The notes under the pieces are model-generated. The model saw only the letters and a program-made list of their open reading frames with translations, made no database searches and was not told the DNA's origin. Shown in pieces: positions 1 through 8,025 of a DNA stretch of 64,000 nucleotides. Positions within the stretch are counted from its first letter, which is position 1; each line of letters begins with the position of its first letter. Source of the stretch: Streptomyces yatensis (GTDB taxonomy: Bacteria > Actinomycetota > Actinomycetes > Streptomycetales > Streptomycetaceae); NCBI RefSeq assembly GCF_018069625.1, contig NZ_CP072941.1, positions 8,928,001-8,992,000 of the forward strand, given 5' to 3'. A program made the translations under genes and the position numbers.

Positions 1-9
1 CGGACCGCC

Positions 10-1566
10 ATGTCCCCTACACCCAACGGCTTCTGGGCCCAGGCCGCGCTCGAGCCCGACCGCACCGTGCTCATCGCCCCGGACGGTGAGGAGTGGACCG
101 CCGGGCGGCTGCACAGCGCGTGCAACCGGCTCGTCGCCGGGCTGCGCGCCGCCGGGCTGCGACGCGGCGACGCCCTGGCGGTCGTCCTGCCCAACGGGGT
201 GGAGTTCTTCGTCGCCGCCCTCGCCGCCACCCAGGCCGGGCTCTATCTGGTGCCGGTCAACCACCATCTGGTCGGCCCCGAGATCGCCTGGATCGTCTCC
301 GACTCCGGCGCCAAGGTGCTGATCGCCCATGAGCGCTACGGCGAGCGGGCGGCCGCGGCCGCCGACGAGGCGGCGCTGCCCGCGACCCACCGCTACGCGG
401 TCGGTGCCATCGACGGCTTCCGCCCGTACGCCGAGCTGATCGAGGGGCAGCCGGAGGAGCCGCCCGCCGACCGCGAGCTGGGCTGGGTCATGAACTACAC
501 CTCCGGCACCACCGGCCGTCCGCGCGGCATCCGCCGTGCGCTGACCGGAAAGCTCCCCGAGGAGAGCCACCTCGGCGGCTTTCTGCGCTTCTTCGGCATC
601 ACCCCGCGCTCCGAGGAGCCCGACCACGTCCATCTGGTGTGCTCACCGCTCTACCACACCGCCGTACTGCAGTTCGCGAGCTCGTCGCTGCACATCGGCC
701 ATCCCCTGGTGCTCATGGACAAGTGGACGCCCCAGGAGATGCTGCGCCTCATCGACACCTACCGCTGTACGCACACCCATATGGTGCCCACCCAGTTCCA
801 CCGGCTGCTCGCCCTGCCCGACGAGATCAAGCGGTCCTACGACGTCTCCTCGATGCGCCACGCCATCCACGGCGCCGCACCCTGCCCCGACCATGTGAAA
901 CGCGCGATGATCGAGTGGTGGGGCGGCTGTGTCGAGGAGTACTACGCGGCCAGCGAGGGCGGCGGCGCGTTCGCCACCGCCGAGGACTGGCTGAAGAAGC
1001 CGGGGACCGTCGGCCGCCCCTGGCCCATCAGCGAGCTCGCCATCTTCGACGACGAGGGCACCCGGCTCCCGGCCGGTGAACTCGGCACCGTCTACATGAA
1101 GATGAGCACCGGGGGCTTCGCCTACCACAAGGACAAGAGCAAGACCGAGAAGAACCGCATCGGCGACTTCTTCACCGTCGGGGACCTCGGCCTCCTGGAC
1201 GACGACGGCTATCTCTACCTCCGCGACCGCAAGATCGACCTGATCATCTCGGGCGGGGTCAACATCTACCCCGCCGAGATCGAGGCAGCGCTGCTCACCC
1301 ACCCGGCCGTCGCCGACGCCGCCGCCTTCGGGATCCCCCACGAGGACTGGGGCGAGCAGGTCATCGCGGTCGTGGAACCCGCCGAGGGGCATGCGCCGGG
1401 GCCCGAGCTGGCCGCCGGGATCCTCGCCCACTGCACCACCCGGCTGGCGGGTTACAAATGCCCCAAGTCGGTGGAGTTCATCGCCGAGATGCCGCGCGAC
1501 CCCAACGGCAAGCTCTACAAGCGGCGGCTGCGCGCGCCCTACTGGGAGGGTGCGGAGTCGCAGTAG
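10..1566 (+). CDS. Acyl-CoA synthetase (AMP-forming, FadD-like)
   Basis: ANL-superfamily ligase of 518 residues that would activate a carboxylic acid through an acyl-adenylate to its CoA thioester. The P-loop YTSGTTGRPRGI lies near residues 162-173. An A5-type YYAASEGG motif follows near 313. The hinge region GDLGLLDDDGYLYLRDRK is near 392-410, and the C-terminal catalytic lysine sits in NGKLYKRRLR near residue 500, so the enzyme is complete. The ATG at 10 is only nine bases inside the window, so its ribosome site cannot be judged and an operon partner upstream cannot be excluded. A strong hairpin follows 90 bases after the stop. Its closeness to the FadD-EchA-thiolase block suggests a lipid or steroid side-chain acid as substrate, but the sequence does not fix the substrate. 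Confidence 0.88.
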   Translation: MSPTPNGFWAQAALEPDRTVLIAPDGEEWTAGRLHSACNRLVAGLRAAGLRRGDALAVVLPNGVEFFVAALAATQAGLYLVPVNHHLVGPEIAWIVSDSGAKVLIAHERYGERAAAAADEAALPATHRYAVGAIDGFRPYAELIEGQPEEPPADRELGWVMNYTSGTTGRPRGIRRALTGKLPEESHLGGFLRFFGITPRSEEPDHVHLVCSPLYHTAVLQFASSSLHIGHPLVLMDKWTPQEMLRLIDTYRCTHTHMVPTQFHRLLALPDEIKRSYDVSSMRHAIHGAAPCPDHVKRAMIEWWGGCVEEYYAASEGGGAFATAEDWLKKPGTVGRPWPISELAIFDDEGTRLPAGELGTVYMKMSTGGFAYHKDKSKTEKNRIGDFFTVGDLGLLDDDGYLYLRDRKIDLIISGGVNIYPAEIEAALLTHPAVADAAAFGIPHEDWGEQVIAVVEPAEGHAPGPELAAGILAHCTTRLAGYKCPKSVEFIAEMPRDPNGKLYKRRLRAPYWEGAESQ

Positions 1567-1657
1567 TGAGGGTGTGGGGCGGCCTGCTGAGCGCCAGTGG
1601 CAACCAGTAAGGCGAGCAGTGCCGATGAGCGCCGGCGCCGCCCGATCCGGCCAACGC

Positions 1658-1701
1658 GCCACGGGGCCGGTTCCGCTTTCCCGCGGGACCGGCCCCGTGG
1701 C
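1658..1701 (+). terminator. Strong hairpin terminator after first acyl-CoA synthetase
   Basis: Inverted repeat with 19-bp arms (one G-U pair) around a six-base loop. The outer arms are GCCACGGGGCCGG and its complement. No U-tract follows, which is usual for terminators in high-GC actinobacteria. It separates the synthetase from the chorismate mutase gene. Confidence 0.7.
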
Positions 1702-1808
1702 GTGCCGAGGGTGTGGCGTCCTATCGTTCCAGAACCCGTCGGGCGCCCCCCGGGGCTGCTGGGGCGACGCCTCGGGCCGCCCGCCCCGCGAGAGAGGAAC
1801 CCCCGCCC

Positions 1809-2411
1809 ATGCGACCGCATCTGTCCCCGCGTCATGCGCTGATCGCCGCGCTGACCACCGCCGTGCTGGCCACGGGGGCCACCGCCGCCTTCGCCGCTCC
1901 GGCGGGTCCGGCCCGTGTCCACGGCGCCCTGCGGCCGCTGGTCGATCTGTCCGCGCAACGGGTGCTGGTGGCCGATGAGGTCGCCGCCGCGAAGTGGGGC
2001 ACGGACAGCCCGATCGACGACCCGGCGCGGGAGCGGGAGGTGCTGGACGCGGTGGCGCGGCAGGCCGAGGAGCTGGGCGCCGATCCCGTGGCGACCTCCA
2101 GGATCTTCCGCGACCAGATCGAGGCCAGCAAGGTCGTCCAGCGCGGCCTCTACCGCCGCTGGGACGCCGACCCCTCACAGGCTCCCACCGAACGCCCCGA
2201 CCTCGGGCAGATCCGGCTGGAGATCAACCGGATCAACGGCGAACTCGTGCGCGCCATCGCGGACTCGGCCGCCGTGCGCGAGGCCCCCTCCTGCGTGGGG
2301 CGGCTCACGGCCGGGGCCGCGGCGGTGATCCATGGGCGGCATCTGGACGCGCTGCACAGCGTGGCGCTGGGGCGGTCCCTGCCGTCGGTGTGTGAGCGGA
2401 CGGCGCCGTAA
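1809..2411 (+). CDS. Secreted chorismate mutase (AroQ gamma-type)
   Basis: Protein of 200 residues that should convert chorismate to prephenate outside the cytoplasm. The N-terminus MRPHLSPRHALIAALTTAVL, followed by an ATGATAAFA region, reads as a Sec signal peptide with cleavage near AFA-AP. The mature part starts with LRPLVDLSAQRVLVADEVA and continues with DQIEASKVVQ and LGQIRLEINRIN, helices typical of exported AroQ enzymes. An in-frame ATG lies 96 bases upstream, but the 1809 start has GAGAGAGGAA upstream and places the signal peptide at the N-terminus. It stands alone between two hairpins. Exported chorismate mutases are known in actinobacteria, but their role is unclear. Confidence 0.85.
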   Translation: MRPHLSPRHALIAALTTAVLATGATAAFAAPAGPARVHGALRPLVDLSAQRVLVADEVAAAKWGTDSPIDDPAREREVLDAVARQAEELGADPVATSRIFRDQIEASKVVQRGLYRRWDADPSQAPTERPDLGQIRLEINRINGELVRAIADSAAVREAPSCVGRLTAGAAAVIHGRHLDALHSVALGRSLPSVCERTAP

Positions 2412-2438
2412 GCCCGCGGTGCGGGTCGGGCCCCCGCC

Positions 2439-2459
2439 CCGCCGGCCTCCGACCGGCGG
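2439..2459 (+). terminator. Possible weak terminator
   Basis: Short hairpin 27 bases after the chorismate mutase stop: CCGCCGG and CCGGCGG around a seven-base loop. There is no U-tract. It is plausible as the 3' end of the chorismate mutase transcript but much weaker than other hairpins in the window. Confidence 0.35.
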
Positions 2460-2559
2460 CCCGCTCCTCAGTGCCGGTTCCTGATGCGGCCATGTCATGG
2501 CGGTATGGGTGGATCCTGGGTTCGTTGCGCGCGCCCGTCAGTCGTGCTTGGCTCGCCCG

Positions 2560-3228
2560 ATGAACCTTCTGCTGACGGCGAGTGGCCTGCGTAACGAGAC
2601 GCTGCGGGATGCGCTGCGGGACATGCTGGGAAAGCCGTTCGGGGAGGCGAACGTCGTGTACGTTCCCACGGCGTCCGTTGCCGAGCCCGGGGACCACGGG
2701 TGGTTCGTCGCCGACATGAACCTGCTGCACGGCCTCGGCTGGCGGGAGTTCGACGTCCTGGAGCTGAACGGCCTGCCCCGGCAAATGGTGCTCGACCGGC
2801 TGTTGCACGCCGACGTCATCTACGTCGAGGGCGGCAGCCACTACCACCTCGCGCGCAGCATCACCGGCAACGGCCTGGCCGACGGCTTCCTGGAGGCGCT
2901 GGAGAGCCGGGTCTACGTGGGGGTGAGCGCCGGGTCAATGATCTTCAGCCGGAATCTCACCGGACACTCCGCCGACGTCATCGGGGACGCCGCGGACCTC
3001 CACGTGCTCGGCGCGACGACCGTGGAGCCGCCGTTCGGCCTCTTCGACTGGTATCTCAAGCCCCACCTGTACTCGCCGGACTTCCCCGAGCGGGACGACG
3101 CCTGGGCTGATCGCATCGTTGCGCGGGCGGACTTCCCGATCTACTTCATCGACGACGAGACGGCCGTTCGCGTCAGGGACGGCGAGGTGGATGTCCTGTC
3201 CGAAGGCCGGTGGCGGTTCCATCCGTGA
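2560..3228 (+). CDS. Peptidase E-like protein (peptidase S51, class I glutamine amidotransferase fold)
   Basis: Protein of 222 residues beginning MNLLLTASGLRNE, the usual N-terminal strand of S51 peptidases such as aspartyl dipeptidase. The nucleophile elbow is GVSAGSM with Ser123, close to the position in enteric peptidase E, and EGGSHYHL near residue 88 matches the conserved G-G loop. The expected role is cytoplasmic hydrolysis of small peptides. An in-frame ATG at 2497 would add 21 residues that lack family character, so the 2560 ATG is preferred although no strong ribosome site is visible. The gene is transcribed alone towards the convergent acyl-CoA synthetase. Some S51 relatives in actinobacteria have unknown substrates. 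Confidence 0.8.
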   Translation: MNLLLTASGLRNETLRDALRDMLGKPFGEANVVYVPTASVAEPGDHGWFVADMNLLHGLGWREFDVLELNGLPRQMVLDRLLHADVIYVEGGSHYHLARSITGNGLADGFLEALESRVYVGVSAGSMIFSRNLTGHSADVIGDAADLHVLGATTVEPPFGLFDWYLKPHLYSPDFPERDDAWADRIVARADFPIYFIDDETAVRVRDGEVDVLSEGRWRFHP

Positions 3229-3241
3229 CCCGACGCGTGGT

Positions 3242-3290
3242 GGGGAGCGGCCCGCCGCAGGCGTCACCATCCGCCGGACAGGCCCTGGCC
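3242..3290. repeat. Dispersed REP-like intergenic element, copy A
   Basis: The intergene after the peptidase carries GGGGAGCGGCCCGCCGC followed by AGGCGTCAC (3242-3267). The same 26 bases with one change occur at 33894-33919. Both copies lie between convergent genes and are followed by a CCGCCGGACA stretch. This is the behaviour of a dispersed intergenic repeat. Confidence 0.55.
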
Positions 3291-3305
3291 GCCGTGCTGG
3301 GCGGT

Positions 3306-4958
3306 TCAGTCCCCGTCCGGGCTGTCCGGGTCCGCCTCCTGTGCGACCGCCCGCGCCCAGCGGTAGTCCGCCTTGCCGCTGGGGGAGCGCTGGATGCGGT
3401 CGGTGAAGACGACCGTACGCGGGATCTTGTAGCCCGCGAGCCGCTCCCGGCAGTGGTCGCGGACCGCGTCGGCGGTGAGCCCGGAGGCTTGTGTCCGGGG
3501 CTGGACGACGGCCGCGACGCGATGGCCCCAGCGGGGGTCGGGGACGCCCGCCACCAGCGCGTCGTACACGTCCGGATGGGCCTTGAGGGCCTGTTCGACC
3601 TCTTCGGGATAGACCTTCTCGCCCCCGGTGTTGATGCACTGCGAACCGCGCCCGAGGACGGTGATCACGCCCTGTTCGTCGACGGTCGCCATGTCGCCGA
3701 GCAGCACCCAGCGCTCCCCGTCCGCCTCGAAGAACGTCTCGGCGGTCTTCTTCGCGTCGTTGTAGTAGCCGAGCGGCACATGGCCGCGCTGGGCGATCCG
3801 GCCGGGCTCGCCGGGTGCCACCGGGGCGAGGGTCGCCGGGTCCACCACCGTCGTACGGGCGTTGACGTGCAGCCGGAAGCCCTTCTCGGGGCCGGAGTCG
3901 TCGGTGGCCGTGCCGTTGAACCCGGACTCCGAGGAGCCGAAGTTGTTCAGCAGCAGGGTGTGCGGGGCGAGTTCGGCGAACTGGGCGCGTACGGTCTCCG
4001 ACAGGATCGCGCCCGAGCTGCTGACGCTGAGCAGCGAGGAGAGGTCGGTGCCCTTGAGGGGGCCGGTCAGGGCGTCCACCAGGGGCCGCAGCATCGCGTC
4101 GCCGACCAGTGAGACGGTGGTGACCTTCTCCTTCTCGACCGTCCTCAGGACATCCTGAGGCACGAACTTCCGGTGCAGCACCACCTTCTGACCGAAGTTG
4201 AACGCGATGAAGGCCGTGAGGGTGGAGGTGCCGTGCATCAGCGGCGGAGTGGGGAAGAAGACCAGCCCCTCGCCGCCCGCGGCCACCCGCTCGGCCAGCT
4301 CCTCCGGGCGCCCGACGGGCCGGCCGGTCGGAGCGCCGCCGCCCAGTCCGGAGAAGAAGAGGTCCTCCTGCCGCCACATCACGCCCTTGGGCATACCGGT
4401 GGTGCCGCCGGTGTAGATGATGAAGCGGTCGTCGGGGGACCGCCCCGGGAAGCCGCGTTCGGGTGACCCGGACGCCTCGGCGTCGGTGAACGCCACGGAC
4501 GTACGGGAGCCGTCTCCCGGGCCGTCTCCGTTGCCGCCCCCGGTGCCGACCCGCACCAGATGGCGCAGGCTGTCGGTGTGCGGCAGCGCGGCGGCCACCC
4601 GCTCGCCGAACTCGGCGTCGTAGACCAGCGCGGCCAGGTCCGCGTCGCGGTAGAGATAGACCAACTCGTCCTCGACGTAGCGGTAGTTGACGTTCACCGG
4701 CACCGCCCGGATCTTCACGCAGGCCAGAGCGGTCTGGAGGTACTCGACGCCATTGCACAGATGCAGCCCGACATGCTCGCCCGGGGCGATACCGCTGTCC
4801 CGCAGATGGTGGGCGAGCCGGTTGGCGGCCGCGTCCAGCTGGGCGTAGGTGAGCCGCCGCTCGGCTCCGGTGCCGGGGTGGTCCAGATACACCAGCGCCT
4901 CTCTGTCCGGCACCGTGTCGACGATCGACTCGAACAGGTCGGCAAGGTTGTACTCCAT
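3306..4958 (-). CDS. Acyl-CoA synthetase, FadD19-like
   Basis: AMP-forming ligase of 550 residues (MEYNLADLFESIVDTVPDRE at the start). The P-loop IIYTGGTTGMPKGVMW is near residues 185-200, SSSGAILSETV and NNFGSSESGF lie mid-protein, and the C-terminal lysine loop is RSPSGKADYRWA. The ATG at 4958 is preceded by AGGAGGAG. It is transcribed divergently from the EchA-DUF35-thiolase operon. The length and divergent position match FadD19 (Rv3515c), the steroid C26-acid CoA synthetase next to echA19 in mycobacteria; that comparison is from memory of the family, not a search. Likely role: CoA activation of a branched or steroid side-chain acid that the neighbouring enzymes then shorten. Confidence 0.82.
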   Translation of the reverse strand: MEYNLADLFESIVDTVPDREALVYLDHPGTGAERRLTYAQLDAAANRLAHHLRDSGIAPGEHVGLHLCNGVEYLQTALACVKIRAVPVNVNYRYVEDELVYLYRDADLAALVYDAEFGERVAAALPHTDSLRHLVRVGTGGGNGDGPGDGSRTSVAFTDAEASGSPERGFPGRSPDDRFIIYTGGTTGMPKGVMWRQEDLFFSGLGGGAPTGRPVGRPEELAERVAAGGEGLVFFPTPPLMHGTSTLTAFIAFNFGQKVVLHRKFVPQDVLRTVEKEKVTTVSLVGDAMLRPLVDALTGPLKGTDLSSLLSVSSSGAILSETVRAQFAELAPHTLLLNNFGSSESGFNGTATDDSGPEKGFRLHVNARTTVVDPATLAPVAPGEPGRIAQRGHVPLGYYNDAKKTAETFFEADGERWVLLGDMATVDEQGVITVLGRGSQCINTGGEKVYPEEVEQALKAHPDVYDALVAGVPDPRWGHRVAAVVQPRTQASGLTADAVRDHCRERLAGYKIPRTVVFTDRIQRSPSGKADYRWARAVAQEADPDSPDGD

Positions 4959-5038
4959 GACTCCTCCTGACCCCTCGATCCGGCGGCTCGGCGCTCATTA
5001 GAGCCGCGCCGGGATGAGGTGGGAAGGCCCCCGGTCGA

Positions 5039-5065
5039 AGAAATCTGACTGAGCATCAGATTTCT
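5039..5065. promoter_or_regulatory. AT-rich palindrome in divergent promoter
   Basis: Perfect inverted repeat with 10-bp arms, AGAAATCTGA and TCAGATTTCT, around a 7-base spacer (CTGAGCA). It is unusually AT-rich for this DNA and lies 80 bases upstream of fadD and 58 bases upstream of echA. Its size suits a TetR- or GntR-type dimer. The regulator is not in the window. Confidence 0.6.
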
Positions 5066-5087
5066 CTTGAAGTCGGCCTTCCCCTGC

Positions 5088-5101
5088 TGCAACCTGTTCT
5101 A
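5088..5101. promoter_or_regulatory. KstR-type box
   Basis: The 14-mer TGCAACCTGTTCTA fits the published mycobacterial KstR consensus TnnAACnnGTTnnA at every fixed base. It sits 22 bases before the echA start and 129 bases before fadD. A repressor bound here would cover the likely transcription start of the echA operon. Confidence 0.55.
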
Positions 5102-5123
5102 GGTCTCGAGACGGGAGGACGTC

Positions 5124-5930
5124 GTGACAAGCGGGACCGAACACCTCATCGTCGAGCGCGTCGGCGCGACCCTGGTGCTCACCTTGAACCGGCCCGAGGC
5201 CAGGAACGCGCTCTCGCTGCCGATGCTGGTCGGGCTGTACGACGGCTGGACCGAGGCCGACGAGGACGACGCCGTGCGCTCCGTGGTGCTCACCGGCGCC
5301 GGTGGGGCCTTCTGCGCGGGAATGGACCTCAAGGCGCTCGCGGCCGGCGGCCGGATGGATGGGGAGCACGTCCGCGACCGCCTCGCGGCCGACCCCGATC
5401 TGCACTGGAAGGCGATGCTCCGCCACCATCGGCCGCGCAAGCCGGTGATCGCCGCCGTCGAGGGCCCCTGTGTCGCGGGCGGCACCGAGATCCTGCAGGG
5501 CACCGACATCCGGGTCGCCGGCCGCGGCGCCACCTTCGGGCTCTTCGAGGTCCGGCGCGGGCTGTTCCCAATCGGCGGCTCCACCGTACGGCTGGCCCGC
5601 CAGCTGCCCCGCACCCACGCCCTGGAGATGCTGCTGACCGGGCGCCCCTACCCGGCCGAGGAGGCGGCGCGGATCGGGCTGATCGGCCATGTCGTCCCGG
5701 ACGGCACGGCGCTGGAGAAGGCCCTGGAGATCGCCGAGCTGATCAATGCCAACGGTCCGCTCGCCGTCGAGGCGGTCAAGGCGTCGGTCTACGAGACCGC
5801 CGAGATGACCGAATCCGACGGCCTGAAGTCCGAACTCGAACGCGGCTGGCCGGTCTTCGACACCGCCGACGCCAAGGAGGGTTCGAAAGCCTTCGCGGAG
5901 AAACGGCCGCCGGTCTACCGCCGGGCGTGA
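5124..5930 (+). CDS. Enoyl-CoA hydratase (crotonase family, EchA19-like)
   Basis: Crotonase-fold protein of 268 residues expected to hydrate an enoyl-CoA. The oxyanion-hole segment GAGGAFCAGMDLKALA is near residues 60-75, the second glycine region EGPCVAGGTEIL is near 113, and FEVRRGLFPIGGS carries the glutamates near 140-150. The start is GTG at 5124 with GGGAGG nine bases upstream. It is the first gene of a tight rightward operon (58 bases to the DUF35 gene) and sits just downstream of a KstR-type box. Position and size correspond to echA19 of the cholesterol side-chain region, which supports action on a steroid enoyl-CoA, though a general fatty acyl substrate remains possible. Confidence 0.88.
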   Translation: MTSGTEHLIVERVGATLVLTLNRPEARNALSLPMLVGLYDGWTEADEDDAVRSVVLTGAGGAFCAGMDLKALAAGGRMDGEHVRDRLAADPDLHWKAMLRHHRPRKPVIAAVEGPCVAGGTEILQGTDIRVAGRGATFGLFEVRRGLFPIGGSTVRLARQLPRTHALEMLLTGRPYPAEEAARIGLIGHVVPDGTALEKALEIAELINANGPLAVEAVKASVYETAEMTESDGLKSELERGWPVFDTADAKEGSKAFAEKRPPVYRRA

Positions 5931-5988
5931 TCCCCCAACACCTCAGGCCGCCGCCCCACGCCGGCCGCGCGGAAGGAGACACACCCCC

Positions 5989-6948
5989 ATGACCCCGGCT
6001 CCCTCACCCGAGGTGCTCCAGGCGCCTCTAATCGTCGAGTTCCCCTTCACCCGCTCCCTCGGCCCGGTGCAGAGCGCCTTCCTCACCGGACTGCGGACAC
6101 GCACCGTGCTCGGCGTGCGCACCACCGACGGCCGGGTGCTGATGCCGCCCGTCGAATACGACCCGGTCACCGCCGACGAGCTGTCCGACCTCGTCGAGGT
6201 CGCTCCCACCGGCACCGTCACCACGTGGGCCTGGAACCCCGCGCCGCGCCGCGGCCAGCCCCTGGACACCCCCTTCGCCTGGGTGCTGGTGCGGCTGGAC
6301 GGCGCGGACACCGCTCTCCTCCACGTCCTCGACGCGCCCGGCCCCGACGCGGTGCGCACCGGTATGCGGGTGCGGATCCGCTGGGCGGGGGAGCGGGTGG
6401 GCGCCATCACCGACATCGCCTGCTTCGAGCCGTACGACGGCGCCGAGGGCGGCGAAGCCGTGCCGCACAGCGGGGAGTTCACCGACCCCGTCACCGGCAT
6501 CGTGGCCCCCGCCCGCCTCGACTACACCTACGCACCCGGCCGCGCCCAGTCGCGCTATCTGAAGGCCCTCGCCGACCACACCATCCGCGGGGAGCGCTGC
6601 CCGTCCTGCCGCAAGGTGTACGTCCCGCCCCGGGGCGCCTGCCCCACCTGCGGGGTCGCCACCGACGAGCAGGTGGAGGTCGGCCCGCGCGGCACGGTCA
6701 CCACCTTCTGCATCGTGAACATCAAGGCCCGCAACCTCGATATCGAAGTGCCGTACGTCTACGCCCATATCGCCCTGGACGGCGCCGGTCTGGCCCTCCA
6801 CGGGCGCGTCGGCGGCATCCCCTACGAACAGGTGCGCATGGGGCTGCGCGTGGAGCCCGTATGGAGCGAGGACAGCCGCTACCCCGACCACTACCGCCCC
6901 ACCGGCGAACCCGACGCCGACTACGACACCTACAAGGAGCTGTTGTAG
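5989..6948 (+). CDS. DUF35 zinc-ribbon/OB-fold protein, thiolase partner
   Basis: Protein of 319 residues. The C-terminal half has a rubredoxin-like zinc ribbon with CPSC near residues 204-207 and CPTC near 218-221, followed by an OB-fold (GPRGTVTTFCIVNIK, then VPYVYAHIALDGAG). The N-terminal half (residues 20-150) looks like a second, degenerate OB-fold domain with WAWNPAPRRGQPLDTPFAW. DUF35 proteins pair with SCP-x/Ltp thiolase-like enzymes; ChsH2-Ltp2 uses such a contact for aldol cleavage in steroid side-chain removal. The gene ends directly before the first thiolase start with no gap, which favours co-translation. It has a GGAAGGAG ribosome site ten bases before the ATG. It would act as the substrate-channel subunit rather than as the catalyst. 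Confidence 0.82.
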   Translation: MTPAPSPEVLQAPLIVEFPFTRSLGPVQSAFLTGLRTRTVLGVRTTDGRVLMPPVEYDPVTADELSDLVEVAPTGTVTTWAWNPAPRRGQPLDTPFAWVLVRLDGADTALLHVLDAPGPDAVRTGMRVRIRWAGERVGAITDIACFEPYDGAEGGEAVPHSGEFTDPVTGIVAPARLDYTYAPGRAQSRYLKALADHTIRGERCPSCRKVYVPPRGACPTCGVATDEQVEVGPRGTVTTFCIVNIKARNLDIEVPYVYAHIALDGAGLALHGRVGGIPYEQVRMGLRVEPVWSEDSRYPDHYRPTGEPDADYDTYKELL

Positions 6949-8025
6949 ATGCGAGAGGTTGCCATCGTCGCCTTCGGCCAGAGCGACCACCGGCGCGACA
7001 GCGCGGAGGTCTCCGAGGTCGAGATGCTGATGCCCGTCCTCCATGAGGTGCTCGACGCCGTCGGACTCCGGGCGGGCGAGATCGACTTCACCTGCTCCGG
7101 CTCCTCCGACTATCTGGCGGGCCGGGCCTTCTCCTTCACCATGGCCCTCGACGGCGTCGGCGCCTGGCCGCCGATCTCCGAGTCCCATGTGGAGATGGAC
7201 GGCGCCTGGGCGCTGTACGAGGCGTGGACGAGGCTGCTGACGGGCGAGGCGGAGACCGCGCTCGTCTACTCCTACGGCAAGTCCTCGCCCGGCGATCTGC
7301 GGGAGGTCCTGACCCGCCAGCTCGATCCGTACTACGTGGCGCCCCTGTGGCCGGACTCGGTCTCCCTCGCCGCCCTCCAGGCCCAGGCGCTGCTCGACGC
7401 GGAAGACGCCGAAGACACCGTCGCCGACGAGCGGGCACTGGCCGCGGTCGCCGCGCGCAGCCGGACCGCGGCCGAGGACAATCCGCACGCTCAGGTGACC
7501 GGTTCACCGCCGCCCGAGGCCCTGCTGGGCGACCCCTATCTGGTGCGGCCGCTGCGCCGCCACGACTGCCCGCCGGTCGGTGACGGCGCGGCCGCCGTCG
7601 TGCTCGCCGCCGGGGACACCGCGCGCAGGCTCTGCCACCGCCCGGCCTGGATCCGCGGCATGGACCACCGGACGGAGGCGCACAGCCTCGGCGTACGGGA
7701 CCTCACCCGCTCCCCGTCCACCCGGCTCGCCGCCGAGCGCGCGGGCGCCTTCGAGGCCCCCGCCGACCTGGCCGAGCTGCATGCGCCGTTCACCTCGCAG
7801 GAGCTGATCCTCCGCCGGGAGCTGGGGCTGGGGGAGGGCGTACGCGTCAATCCGTCCGGCGGGGCGCTGGCCGCCAACCCCATGATGGCCGCCGGGCTGA
7901 TCCGCCTCGGCGAGGCCGCCGCCGCCATCCACCGCGGCGCCGCCGACCGGGCCCTCGCCCATGCCACCTCGGGCCCGTGTCTGCAGCAGAACCTGGTGGC
8001 GGTCCTGGAAGGGGATGTCCTGTGA
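6949..8025 (+). CDS. Thiolase-like lipid-transfer enzyme (Ltp4-like)
   Basis: Thiolase-fold protein of 358 residues, starting REVAIVAFGQSDHRR after the initiator. The region that should hold the thiolase nucleophile reads SHVEMDGAWALYEAW and has no cysteine. Later motifs such as LHAPFTSQELILRREL, RVNPSGGALAANPMMAAGL and HATSGPCLQQN keep the thiolase C-terminal layout. Loss of the cysteine nucleophile is typical of Ltp-type aldolases rather than true thiolases. The ATG follows the DUF35 stop codon immediately, and the TGA overlaps the GTG of the next thiolase. The pair with the next gene corresponds to ltp4-ltp3 (Rv3522-Rv3523) in mycobacteria. Expected role: retro-aldol or thiolytic step of side-chain shortening, with the DUF35 protein. 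Confidence 0.8.
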   Translation: MREVAIVAFGQSDHRRDSAEVSEVEMLMPVLHEVLDAVGLRAGEIDFTCSGSSDYLAGRAFSFTMALDGVGAWPPISESHVEMDGAWALYEAWTRLLTGEAETALVYSYGKSSPGDLREVLTRQLDPYYVAPLWPDSVSLAALQAQALLDAEDAEDTVADERALAAVAARSRTAAEDNPHAQVTGSPPPEALLGDPYLVRPLRRHDCPPVGDGAAAVVLAAGDTARRLCHRPAWIRGMDHRTEAHSLGVRDLTRSPSTRLAAERAGAFEAPADLAELHAPFTSQELILRRELGLGEGVRVNPSGGALAANPMMAAGLIRLGEAAAAIHRGAADRALAHATSGPCLQQNLVAVLEGDVL

